64,000 bases of DNA. Source: Crocinitomicaceae bacterium (GTDB taxonomy: Bacteria > Bacteroidota > Bacteroidia > Flavobacteriales_D > Crocinitomicaceae). Under the pieces are notes generated by a model, which was not told where the DNA came from, made no database searches, and saw nothing but the letters and a program-made list of their open reading frames with translations. Where the stretch lies: NCBI GenBank assembly GCA_028689775.1, contig JAQVCM010000003.1:146738-210737 (forward strand), written 5' to 3'. Of the stretch, positions 1-7,982 are shown piece after piece; within the stretch, counting starts at the first letter, position 1; each line of letters opens with the position of its first letter. The position numbers and the translations under genes were made by a program.

Positions 1-1617
1 AGATTAGATTTTAGCGGGAATAGCAATCATGTACTTCTTGGAAATGGAACTTGGGGTAGCGTATCTTCTACAGGATTTGGAAACTATTGCAATGCACCTC
101 AAAATAATTTGACAAGTAGCTATCAAATTCCAATGAATAACCAGAACTTTTATTTTACCAACAATGATGTATTAGGACAAAATCATATTGGAATCGGTAT
201 TCCATGTAATGCGAATTTATCTGCAAAACTAACTGTACATCAAAGTCATCCAACGACAGTCGATACGAGTACAACGAGTGTAACTGGCTATAATGATGAT
301 GTAGCAAATACTTATGGATTAGACTATAACGGTGTCTTTGGTACTGCAGTTGGCGTACAAGCCCTCGAAAAAACGCTAAATAGAGGAGGTTATTTTACTG
401 CAAAAAACTCGGGTTATGCCATGGGTGTTATGGGTGAAGTAGATGATATTCACCAAGTTAATGGGAATGCATACGCGGGAAATTTTGAAGCTAAAACAGG
501 GGCTACAAATAATTTTGCAGTAAAAGCGATGGCTTTTGCATATCCATCTAATAATCAAAACATAGGAGTTATGGCGGAAGCAATGAATTCTAATTTTCAA
601 AACATTGGTGGATTGTTTAGAACGTATGGATTTCAAGGTCAAACATCGACAAATATTGGTGTAGTTGGTACTGCCTCTCCACTTACCGTTCCGATGACTA
701 TTCCTGCGGGTGCAAATATTGGGGTTTATGGAAATTCCGCTTCTTTAATAGATATCACTGGTGTAAGTATTGGTTTTGCTGGTTTTTTTGATGGCAATGT
801 GTGGATAAATGGACCAGCAACGGGTACAGGTTATGCTTCAACTTTCTCAGATGCAAACTTTAAAACCAACGTACTGAATCAAGAAAATGCAAACACCATT
901 TTAAACCAATTAAATCCAAAAACGTTTTATTTTGATACGCTGAATAGTTATGGATTACACTTCAACGCTGCTCTTCAACATGGCTTAATTGCGCAAGAAG
1001 TAGAAGTTATATTGCCCGAACTTGTTCACAATCAAAGAAAGCCAGCCATGTTGGATTCTATTGGAAATGTAGTAACTCCAGAACTTAACTATAAAGCCCT
1101 GGATTATAGTGCTTTGATTAGTGTTTTAATCAAAGGTCATCAAGAACAAGGTCTCATCATCGAGTCTCTTCAGAGCTCAAATGATTCTCTTCACGCTCAG
1201 GTGGATGAAATTAATAATCGTCTAACCCAATTAGAAAGTTGTTTGAGTGGTATTTTACCATTCCTTTGTCAATTGAGTCAACAGGCAATACAAACAAATA
1301 CACCAGATACTCAACAAGCAATTCGCTCACAATTAGCAGTTTATTTAGAAAACAAAGAAACAATCATTTTGGATCAAAATGTTCCAAACCCATTTGCAGA
1401 ACAAACAGTCATTAATTTTTCTATTCCTGAATCTGTTAAAAATGCTCAAATTCTATTTTACAATGGACTTGGTGCTTTAATCAACACCGTTGAAATTAAA
1501 GAAAGAGGACTTGGAAGTTTAGTGGTATTTGGTTCAGACTTATCTTCTGGAACATATATGTATACCTTAATTGCAGACGGAATAATTGTCTCCACTAAAA
1601 AGATGGTGAAGCAATAA
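1..1617 (+). CDS. Surface protein with S74 intramolecular-chaperone domain and T9SS sorting domain (5' partial)
   Basis: The reading frame is open from the first base of the window, so the true start lies upstream. The visible part begins with a low-complexity region rich in N, G, T and A, as in tail-fibre-like adhesins. An endosialidase-type chaperone domain (peptidase S74) follows, starting at base 841 with FSDANFK. The Ser and the Lys five residues later match the self-cleavage dyad known in phage endosialidases. A short coiled coil (about 1135-1240) follows. The last 80 residues, from VPNPFAEQ to the terminal KKMVKQ, look like a type A T9SS C-terminal sorting domain. The inferred product is exported across the outer membrane and possibly held on the surface. 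The function of the N-terminal part is unknown. A strong hairpin follows the stop. Confidence 0.8.
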   Translation, partial: RLDFSGNSNHVLLGNGTWGSVSSTGFGNYCNAPQNNLTSSYQIPMNNQNFYFTNNDVLGQNHIGIGIPCNANLSAKLTVHQSHPTTVDTSTTSVTGYNDDVANTYGLDYNGVFGTAVGVQALEKTLNRGGYFTAKNSGYAMGVMGEVDDIHQVNGNAYAGNFEAKTGATNNFAVKAMAFAYPSNNQNIGVMAEAMNSNFQNIGGLFRTYGFQGQTSTNIGVVGTASPLTVPMTIPAGANIGVYGNSASLIDITGVSIGFAGFFDGNVWINGPATGTGYASTFSDANFKTNVLNQENANTILNQLNPKTFYFDTLNSYGLHFNAALQHGLIAQEVEVILPELVHNQRKPAMLDSIGNVVTPELNYKALDYSALISVLIKGHQEQGLIIESLQSSNDSLHAQVDEINNRLTQLESCLSGILPFLCQLSQQAIQTNTPDTQQAIRSQLAVYLENKETIILDQNVPNPFAEQTVINFSIPESVKNAQILFYNGLGALINTVEIKERGLGSLVVFGSDLSSGTYMYTLIADGIIVSTKKMVKQ

Positions 1618-1642
1618 GTGAAACTAACAAAAATCTATTTTT

Positions 1643-1674
1643 AACGCTTGGGGCGATGTTCCCAAGCGTTTTTT
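1643..1674 (+). terminator. Rho-independent terminator
   Basis: A perfect 10-bp stem (AACGCTTGGG with CCCAAGCGTT) closes an 8-base loop and runs into a T tract, 26 bases after the stop of the S74/T9SS gene. It sits between convergent genes. Confidence 0.9.
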
Positions 1675-1761
1675 AGTAAAATTATATGCTTCTGCGAATG
1701 TTAAGTAAATACATACTAAAAGTTGATTTTTAGATACTTTAACTTTCAACTACTGGACAAT

Positions 1762-2235
1762 TTACTGCTCAATTAAAACCGATTTCTTATTTTCGTCGAT
1801 GGCTACAAATGTAAATTCGCCACTGACGGCTTTCTCTCTTTCGATGGAATACATTTGTTCCACAAAAATATCGACTCTGACTTTTAAACTGGTACTTCCG
1901 ATATACGTTACTTTACCAATCAATTCAATGATAGTACCGGCTGGAATTGGTTTTTTAAAATCGATTCGATCACTGCTAACCGTTACCATTCGTTGTCGAC
2001 TAAATCGGGTTGCAGCAATAAACGCTACTTCATCCATCAATTGCATGGCTGTTCCTCCGAAAAGTGTGTCGTAATGGTTGGTTGTATTGGGAAATACAGC
2101 TTTGAAAATGTGTGTTTGAGATTGCTGAATTCTTTCTTCTCTGGTGAGAATAGTGGACTGATTTGCCGAAACTCCTTCTACTTTTGATTGTTCGTTGTCA
2201 CCAGTTCGCGGATGACTTGTCTGTGTGTTTTGCAT
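1762..2235 (-). CDS. Acyl-CoA thioesterase, hotdog fold (YciA/BACH type)
   Basis: Predicted to hydrolyse acyl-CoA thioesters in the cytoplasm. Residues about 40-150 form one hotdog domain of the YciA/acyl-CoA hydrolase group: NHYDTLFGG at 53-61, then the helix MQLMDEVAFIAATRF carrying the usual acidic residue near D68, and the strand VTVSSDRIDFKKPI. The first 35 residues are polar, unlike the family core, and may be a disordered tail; no later start is convincing. A -7-like box TAGTTTTG (minus strand, 2297-2304) gives it a possible promoter of its own. It is nevertheless the first gene downstream of the cobalamin riboswitch at 2428-2598, about 190 bases away, so B12 control cannot be excluded. 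The family assignment is firm; the substrate is not. Confidence 0.85.
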   Translation of the reverse strand: MQNTQTSHPRTGDNEQSKVEGVSANQSTILTREERIQQSQTHIFKAVFPNTTNHYDTLFGGTAMQLMDEVAFIAATRFSRQRMVTVSSDRIDFKKPIPAGTIIELIGKVTYIGSTSLKVRVDIFVEQMYSIEREKAVSGEFTFVAIDENKKSVLIEQ

Positions 2236-2427
2236 TTGTTTTTAACTTTTAAAAATGAAACAAGATTTAAAAGTTCCTGAACTAAAAGTCACGATGCAAA
2301 ACTAGAATAAATTTTAGAAAGAAATATACCACAAACGAAAGCATAGATCTCCAAGTTGCTAGCTGAAAATTATGATTTTTGAGTATCTGTCTGACATTAA
2401 CTTTAATTCGCGAAAGCATGGTCAATT

Positions 2428-2598
2428 CGAAAAAGGAAGGTATCCTGACTTGTAACAATTTTACCGTTCTTGCCATCAATTTTTCAATCAACAGTGGATT
2501 CTCGTGGGTAAAACCTTTTGTGTTACTTACAGTTGCGCGACAGTTCGTGATTTACACACGATTCCCTATTCCTATACAGCTATGTATAACCTTTTTCG
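2428..2598 (-). ncRNA. Cobalamin (B12) riboswitch, apparently orphan
   Basis: Read on the minus strand, the region contains the conserved cobalamin aptamer blocks in order. A P1 5' strand CGAAAAAGG (2590-2598) comes first, then GGAATAGGGAA, and then GTGTAAATCACGAACTG leading into the B12-box-like CGCGCAACTGT. The distal block is GTCAGGATACC, and a P1 3' strand CCTTTTTCG (2428-2436) pairs perfectly with the 5' strand. A promoter box TATATTTG lies just upstream. No B12 transport or synthesis gene follows; the next gene on this strand is the hotdog thioesterase. The blocks are matched from memory of the family, not with a covariance model. Confidence 0.85.
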
Positions 2599-2632
2599 GT
2601 TGATGAAGAAATTTAGAAAGAACTTATGAGTA

Positions 2633-2640
2633 CAAATATA
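2633..2640 (-). promoter_or_regulatory. -7 box of the riboswitch transcript
   Basis: TATATTTG on the minus strand matches the Bacteroidota -7 consensus TAnnTTTG. It would start transcription about 28 bases before the first riboswitch stem. I see no clear -33 TTTG element. Confidence 0.55.
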
Positions 2641-2705
2641 TGCATTTGATTGTTGTGATTTTAGCGATGCCGTAGACAAATAATTTCCAATTCATTTCAA
2701 AATTG

Positions 2706-2713
2706 TATTTTTG
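2706..2713 (+). promoter_or_regulatory. -7 box of the SulP transporter gene
   Basis: TATTTTTG, a match to TAnnTTTG, lies 36 bases before the ATG at 2750. An in-frame TTG at 2711 falls inside this box and so cannot be the translation start. Confidence 0.6.
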
Positions 2714-2749
2714 TGCCCTGTTAAAGAAACCGGAATCACAAAATATAGT

Positions 2750-4333
2750 ATGAACAAAGTATTTAATCTATTTGATTTATCACAAAAAGTAAATTACAAA
2801 ACAGAAGTTTTATCTGGATTAACAGTTGCTTTGGCTTTGGTTCCAGAAGCAATTGCCTTTGCGATGATTGCCGGATTTTCTCCCTTAACAGGACTATATG
2901 CTGCTTTTGTAATGGGCTTGGTGACCGCAATTTTAGGTGGAAAACCGGGTATGATTTCTGGGGCAACAGGCGCTGTAGCCGTTGTTTTTGTTGGATTGAT
3001 CATCGAATTGCGTTCTGTTTTCCCAGAAATCACGAATGAAACCATATTGCAATATGTTTTTGCAACGGTTATTATGGCTGGATTGATTCAAATTTTAGCT
3101 GGAATTTTGAGACTTGGAAAGTTTATTCGTTTGGTTCCGCAGCCTGTTATGTTTGGTTTTGTGAACGGATTGGCAATCATTATTTTTACGGCCCAATTCC
3201 ATAATTTTCATCAGAAAGGAACACAAGATTATTTGACGGGCACACCGTTGTATGTCATGTTGGGATTAACCATCTTAACGATGGGCATCATTTGGGTTTT
3301 ACCAAAAATCTCCAAAGCAATTCCTGCTGCTTTAGTTGCAGTAATCATCGTTTCAGCTTTGGTGCTAGGATTTGGGATTGATACAACGACCGTAGCAGAC
3401 ACCTTGAAAGAAGGTCAAACGATTGAAGGTGTTTTTCCACCACATACGCTTCCGCAAATACCCTTGAACTGGACTAATTTGATGCTAATTCTTCCGTATG
3501 CAGGAATCATTGCTGGTGTTGGATTGATAGAAAGTTTATTGACTTTGAATTTATTGGAAGAAATTACAGACAAAAGAGGAAATAGCAACAAAGAGTGCAT
3601 CGCACAAGGTACAGCAAATATTGCTTCTGGATTCTTCTCCGGAATGGGAGGTTGTGCAATGATTGGACAAAGTTTGATCAATACTTCTGCTGGCGCTAGA
3701 GCAAGATTGTCTGGGATTGTTGCTTCTGTAATGTTATTGGTATTCATCATGTTTGGATCCAGTCTGATTGAGCGTTTGCCGATGTCTGCTTTGGTTGGAT
3801 TGATGTTCATGATCGCCATTGGAACCTTTGAATGGGCGAGTTTCAAGACCTTTAAGAAAATGCCAATTTCAGATGTTGTCATCATGGTGATCGTTACGGT
3901 CATTACGGTGATCACGCACAATTTAGCGGTCGCTGTTTTAGTTGGAGTGATTGTATCTGCGCTGGCCTACGCGTGGGAGAATGCAAAACGCATTCGTGCT
4001 CGAAAATTTACAGATGAAGCAGGAGTGAAGCATTACGAAATATACGGACCTTTGTTTTTTGGTTCTGTCAAAGGTTTCTCAGAGAAATTTGATGTTTCCA
4101 ACGATCCGCAAGAAGTGGTGATTGATTTTAAAGAAAGTCGAATTGCAGACATGTCAGCGATTGATTCCTTGAATTCGATTACCAATCGGTATCATAAAAT
4201 CGGTAAGAAAGTCTATTTAAGACATTTAAGTTCAGACTGTGTTCAACTCTTGAAGAATGCGGAAGCGATTATTGAGGTGAATATCTTGGAAGATCCTACT
4301 TATAAGTTGGTGGCTGATGAGATTGAAGGATAA
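2750..4333 (+). CDS. SulP family inorganic anion transporter
   Basis: An inner-membrane transporter of about 527 residues, the usual SulP length. The N-terminal three quarters hold about 10-12 hydrophobic segments, with SulP hallmarks such as the early ALALVPEAIAFAMIAG helix, SGATGAVAVVF, and the central GVGLIESLLTL and GGCAMIGQSLIN stretches. A cytoplasmic STAS domain occupies roughly residues 415-515. Bacterial members carry sulfate, bicarbonate or dicarboxylates; sequence reading alone does not give the substrate. No sulfur assimilation or carbonic anhydrase gene lies next to it. The ATG at 2750 was chosen because upstream in-frame codons fall within the promoter box. It converges with the HD-domain gene. 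Confidence 0.9.
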   Translation: MNKVFNLFDLSQKVNYKTEVLSGLTVALALVPEAIAFAMIAGFSPLTGLYAAFVMGLVTAILGGKPGMISGATGAVAVVFVGLIIELRSVFPEITNETILQYVFATVIMAGLIQILAGILRLGKFIRLVPQPVMFGFVNGLAIIIFTAQFHNFHQKGTQDYLTGTPLYVMLGLTILTMGIIWVLPKISKAIPAALVAVIIVSALVLGFGIDTTTVADTLKEGQTIEGVFPPHTLPQIPLNWTNLMLILPYAGIIAGVGLIESLLTLNLLEEITDKRGNSNKECIAQGTANIASGFFSGMGGCAMIGQSLINTSAGARARLSGIVASVMLLVFIMFGSSLIERLPMSALVGLMFMIAIGTFEWASFKTFKKMPISDVVIMVIVTVITVITHNLAVAVLVGVIVSALAYAWENAKRIRARKFTDEAGVKHYEIYGPLFFGSVKGFSEKFDVSNDPQEVVIDFKESRIADMSAIDSLNSITNRYHKIGKKVYLRHLSSDCVQLLKNAEAIIEVNILEDPTYKLVADEIEG

Positions 4334-4348
4334 ATGATTTCGATGCAT

Positions 4349-4396
4349 TTTTCACATTCTAGTGGCGCGATGCATTGGGCTGACACGATGTGAAAA
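4349..4396. terminator. Hairpin between convergent genes, with a partial palindromic-repeat core
   Basis: TTTTCACAT (4349-4357) pairs with ATGTGAAAA (4388-4396) around a 30-base loop. The loop holds TAGTGGCGCGAT (4360-4371), identical to half of the perfect palindrome at 46786-46833. It probably ends both converging transcripts; the loop is long for a strong terminator. Confidence 0.5.
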
Positions 4397-4407
4397 TAAA
4401 ATTCTTT

Positions 4408-4998
4408 TTACTTTTTTAAAATCCCTTTTTCCACACTTTCATTGATCAAATTCTCAGCATAGTTCCATATCGTTTCAGAACCGGCTTTCATGGCAACCTT
4501 CTTGTCATACACTTTTTGATAGGGAACATCGTATTCTGCCCAAGTTCCGCCATTGTTGGAGGTATTCTGTAGCAAAGGTTCAAAACGATCCATGGTCTTA
4601 GCAAACTTTGCTTCGGCAGTTTCTCCGGCTTCAAATTCTTCCCAAAGGGCAAGGAAATCTTTTGCTTGATTTTCGGGTAAAAGTCCGAAAATTCGTTTGG
4701 CAGCAATCAGTTCTTCCTCTGTGTTGTGGTGATTTTTAGTGGTGTCGTAAATAAAAACATCACCCGCATCAATTTCAACGATGTCGTGAATTAAAACCAT
4801 TTTCACCACTTTCAGAATATCAATTGCTTGAATGGAGTGCTCTGCCAATACAACCGCCATCATCGCCAAATGCCAGCTGTGTTCTGCATCATTTTCAGGT
4901 CGATCGCTGTTGAACAATTTGGTTTTACGTTGGATGTATTTCAACTTGTCAATTTCTTTGATGAAAGCAACTTGTTTGATTAAATCTTCGGTTTTCAT
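4408..4998 (-). CDS. HD-domain phosphohydrolase, probable 5'-deoxynucleotidase (YfbR/HDDC2-like)
   Basis: A single HD domain spans most of the 196 residues. The metal and catalytic residues are in the expected order: H40 in NDAEHSWH, H71-D72 in LIHDIVEIDAGD with E75 and D80 following, and D137 in KTMDRFEP. This arrangement is that of YfbR-type 5'-deoxynucleotidases, which dephosphorylate deoxynucleoside monophosphates in the cytoplasm. Family members include close relatives with other phosphate-ester substrates, so the substrate is inferred. It lies 28 bases downstream of the ABC exporter gene on the same strand and may be cotranscribed with it. Confidence 0.82.
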   Translation of the reverse strand: MKTEDLIKQVAFIKEIDKLKYIQRKTKLFNSDRPENDAEHSWHLAMMAVVLAEHSIQAIDILKVVKMVLIHDIVEIDAGDVFIYDTTKNHHNTEEELIAAKRIFGLLPENQAKDFLALWEEFEAGETAEAKFAKTMDRFEPLLQNTSNNGGTWAEYDVPYQKVYDKKVAMKAGSETIWNYAENLINESVEKGILKK

Positions 4999-5026
4999 GT
5001 GATTTTGTTTTTAGCAGTTCAAAAAC

Positions 5027-6781
5027 TTAATCGTTTTCCGCCAATTGTTTGTGATACATTTCTGAATAAATTCCTTCTTTTAGAATTAGTTCTTCGTGTG
5101 TTCCTTCTTCGATTTTTGAACCATCGTCCAATACGATGATTTTATCCGCATAGCGAAGAGAAGAAATACGGTGACTAACAATTACCGTCATGTTGTTCTT
5201 AGATTGTTCAGCGATTGATTTCAAGATAAAATCTTCTGTTTCGGTATCAACAGCTGATAGACAATCATCCAACAGTAAAAGATCCGGTTTTTTAAGCAAA
5301 GCGCGGGCAATACTAACACGCTGTTTTTGTCCGCCACTCAAGTTGACACCACGTTCTCCCAGAAGGGTATCAAATCCTTCTTTAAACTGAACGATGTTGT
5401 GATAAACGTATGCTTTCTTACTGATATCAATAATTTCTTCTTCCGTTACTTCGCGATCGTTTACACCAAATTGAATGTTGTTTCGAATGCTGTCTGAGAA
5501 AAGAAACACTTCTTGAGGCACAACTCCAGACAGTTTATGGTAATCATCCAAGTTGATTTTCTTTAGATTTTCACCGTTCACCATCACTTCTCCTTTCGTA
5601 GGATCAATTTGGCGCATCATCAAATTCAGTAAGGTAGATTTACCACTTCCTGTCCGACCAACGACACCCAAAGTTTCACCGGCTTTGATTGTAAAACTCA
5701 AGTTTTTAATCGCTTCAATTCCTGAATTTTCGTGCGTGTAACTCACCTTGTCAAAAGCAATGTCTTTAATTTTTGCCAACGGTTCTTCGCAGCAACTTTG
5801 AATTGCAGGAACAACATCTAGAAACTCATTGATTCGTTCTTGCGACGCAGCTGCACGTTGGATGATCGAAGTAACCCAACCAACACTTGCAAATGGCCAC
5901 GTCAACATGTTGACATAAAAAACAAAGGCAACAATATCTCCTGGCGTAATGTCATTGGTATACGTTAATAAACCTCCAAAATAAATTGCCATCAAGGTAC
6001 TTGTACCAATCAAGAAAACAATGGTTGGCATAAACAGTGCGTTGACCAAAACCAAACGCATCGTTCTGTCCTTGTATTCGTCAGAAGAATCATCGAATTT
6101 CTTAGCCATTTCACGTTCACGCAAATACGCTTTGATCACGCGAATTCCTGAAAAAGTTTCTTGCGCAATGGTTGACATCGCCGATTGTTCTTCTTGAACA
6201 TATTTACTCAACTTGTTCATTTTACTCGAAACCTTGTAAATCATAAAAGATAAGAGTGGAAGTGGAGCAAGAACAATGAGTGTCAGTTTTACATCGATTT
6301 GCATCATGGCATACACGCACAAGGTAAAAAGAACCGCCAAGTTGATGGTGTACATCAATCCAGGACCTAAATACATTCTAACTTGAGAAACATCTTCCGA
6401 AATACGATTCATTAAATCGCCGGTATTGCTTTTTTTATAAAAAGAAAAGTTCAAGCGTTGGTATTGGTTGTAGACTTCGTTTTTCAGATCAAACTCAATG
6501 TGTCGAGACATCACGATGATGGTTTGACGCGTTAAGAAAAGAAAGAAACCTTTACCAATCGATAAGAGCATATAAAAGCCGAAAAGCTTCAAGCTCATGA
6601 GTGCGATTGTATTAAAAGATTCGTTTGATTTTATTTCGCCGATAAATCCATTGACGGCATTACTAACGACTGTTGGCATTTTTACACCAAAATAATTGGA
6701 GACGATGATACAAATTATCCCAAAAATTAGACGCCATTTGTATTTAATTAAATATTTGTTTAGATAGCTTAAAGACTTCAT
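5027..6781 (-). CDS. ABC exporter, fused membrane and ATPase domains
   Basis: A type IV (exporter) half transporter of 584 residues. Six membrane helices occupy about residues 15-310 and the nucleotide-binding domain about 340-575. The Walker A motif GRTGSGKST is near residue 373, the signature LSGGQKQR near 482, and the Walker B motif LLLLDDCLSAVD near 500. The position that is normally the catalytic glutamate after Walker B is Asp (DD instead of DE), a change seen in one half of heterodimeric exporters of the MdlA/YheI kind. No partner half-transporter is encoded nearby. Possible substrates include lipids or drugs; this cannot be read from the sequence. The start lies back to back with the dehydrogenase promoter. 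Confidence 0.88.
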   Translation of the reverse strand: MKSLSYLNKYLIKYKWRLIFGIICIIVSNYFGVKMPTVVSNAVNGFIGEIKSNESFNTIALMSLKLFGFYMLLSIGKGFFLFLTRQTIIVMSRHIEFDLKNEVYNQYQRLNFSFYKKSNTGDLMNRISEDVSQVRMYLGPGLMYTINLAVLFTLCVYAMMQIDVKLTLIVLAPLPLLSFMIYKVSSKMNKLSKYVQEEQSAMSTIAQETFSGIRVIKAYLREREMAKKFDDSSDEYKDRTMRLVLVNALFMPTIVFLIGTSTLMAIYFGGLLTYTNDITPGDIVAFVFYVNMLTWPFASVGWVTSIIQRAAASQERINEFLDVVPAIQSCCEEPLAKIKDIAFDKVSYTHENSGIEAIKNLSFTIKAGETLGVVGRTGSGKSTLLNLMMRQIDPTKGEVMVNGENLKKINLDDYHKLSGVVPQEVFLFSDSIRNNIQFGVNDREVTEEEIIDISKKAYVYHNIVQFKEGFDTLLGERGVNLSGGQKQRVSIARALLKKPDLLLLDDCLSAVDTETEDFILKSIAEQSKNNMTVIVSHRISSLRYADKIIVLDDGSKIEEGTHEELILKEGIYSEMYHKQLAEND

Positions 6782-6794
6782 CCGATATATTTCC

Positions 6795-6802
6795 TATTTT
6801 TG
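6795..6802 (+). promoter_or_regulatory. -7 box of the leucine-type dehydrogenase gene
   Basis: TATTTTTG matches the TAnnTTTG consensus. It lies 73 bases before the ATG at 6876, in the 94-base gap shared with the divergent ABC exporter gene, giving an mRNA leader of about 65 bases. Confidence 0.5.
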
Positions 6803-6875
6803 CAGTGCTCTTTTGTTTTTCTTTACAAAAGTAGCAATTAGTAACGAGTTTAAGTTCTTTAAAAACGATTAGAAC

Positions 6876-7973
6876 ATGTTTGAAGTAAAAGATATTAAAG
6901 ACACAAATCTGGCTGATAACCCAGTGATTGCTCAAATGAGCCAGTACAACCACGAACAATTATTATTCTGTAATGACAATGCAACAGGTTTGAAAGCCAT
7001 TATTGCTGTTCACAGTACCGTTTTAGGACCTGCATTAGGAGGAACAAGAATGTGGGCTTATGACAATGAGATGCAAGCTTTGAATGATGTTTTGAGATTG
7101 TCTCGTGGGATGACTTACAAAAACTCTTTAGCTGGATTGAATCTTGGTGGTGGAAAAGCGGTAATTATCGGCGATTCTCGTACCATGAAATCAGAAGCTT
7201 ACTTGAGAAGATTTGGTAAATTTGTTAACGGTTTAGCTGGAAAGTACATTACTGCTGAAGACGTAGGGATCAATCCTGCAGACATGGCGTATGTGAACAT
7301 GGAAACGGATCACGTAGTTGGTTTAGCTGGTAAAAGTGGAGATCCATCTCCAGTAACTGCTCACGGAGTTTACGTTGGAATGAAAGCGTGTGCGAAAGTG
7401 CAATTTGGTTCCGATTCATTAGCTGGTAAAAAAGTAGTGGTTCAAGGTGTTGGTCACGTTGGAGAATACTTGGTAGAATCTTTGGCGAAAGAAGGTGCTA
7501 TCGTTTACATTTCAGACATTCACCAAGACTTATTAAATAGAGTTGCTTCCCAATACGGAGCAAATATCATCGGATTGAATGAAGTTTACGACATGGACAT
7601 GGACATTTATGCACCTTGTGCATTGGGAGCTACAATCAATACAGATACGCTTTCAAGATTAAAATGTTCGATCATCGCTGGATCTGCAAATAACCAATTG
7701 GAAAATGAGCAAGTTCATGGGAAAATGGTCATGGAAAAAGGTATTATTTACGCACCGGATTATGCAATCAACTCGGGAGGTGTAATCAACTGTTATTCTG
7801 AGGTAAAAGATTTGTCTTTAACATGGTCTATGAACAAAGCGGAAGAAATTTACGCAACTGTTGAGAACATTGTTAATCGTTCTAAATCGGATAACATTCC
7901 AACATACGAAATTGCTAATAAAATGGCGGAAGAAAGAATCGCCTCTGTCGGAAACGTTAAGTTACCGATGTAA
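6876..7973 (+). CDS. Glu/Leu/Phe/Val dehydrogenase, leucine dehydrogenase type
   Basis: An NAD-dependent oxidative deaminase of branched-chain amino acids, in the cytoplasm. The N-terminal domain has GGTRMWAY and the catalytic GLNLGGGKAVI with Lys near 95. The second conserved Asp region is AEDVGINPADM. The Rossmann domain has the dinucleotide motif QGVGHVGEYL (GxGxxG) near residue 190. The length, 365 residues, matches leucine dehydrogenases rather than the longer glutamate dehydrogenases. The reaction converts L-leucine (also valine and isoleucine) to the 2-oxo acid and ammonium, feeding degradation or branched fatty-acid synthesis. nusB starts 9 bases after the stop, so the two are probably cotranscribed. 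Confidence 0.9.
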   Translation: MFEVKDIKDTNLADNPVIAQMSQYNHEQLLFCNDNATGLKAIIAVHSTVLGPALGGTRMWAYDNEMQALNDVLRLSRGMTYKNSLAGLNLGGGKAVIIGDSRTMKSEAYLRRFGKFVNGLAGKYITAEDVGINPADMAYVNMETDHVVGLAGKSGDPSPVTAHGVYVGMKACAKVQFGSDSLAGKKVVVQGVGHVGEYLVESLAKEGAIVYISDIHQDLLNRVASQYGANIIGLNEVYDMDMDIYAPCALGATINTDTLSRLKCSIIAGSANNQLENEQVHGKMVMEKGIIYAPDYAINSGGVINCYSEVKDLSLTWSMNKAEEIYATVENIVNRSKSDNIPTYEIANKMAEERIASVGNVKLPM

Positions 7974-7982
7974 TATACAGAT

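Noticed and set aside
2282..2603. Open frames on both strands (69 and 74 codons)
   Set aside because: They run through the cobalamin riboswitch, have no domain content and carry no start signals.
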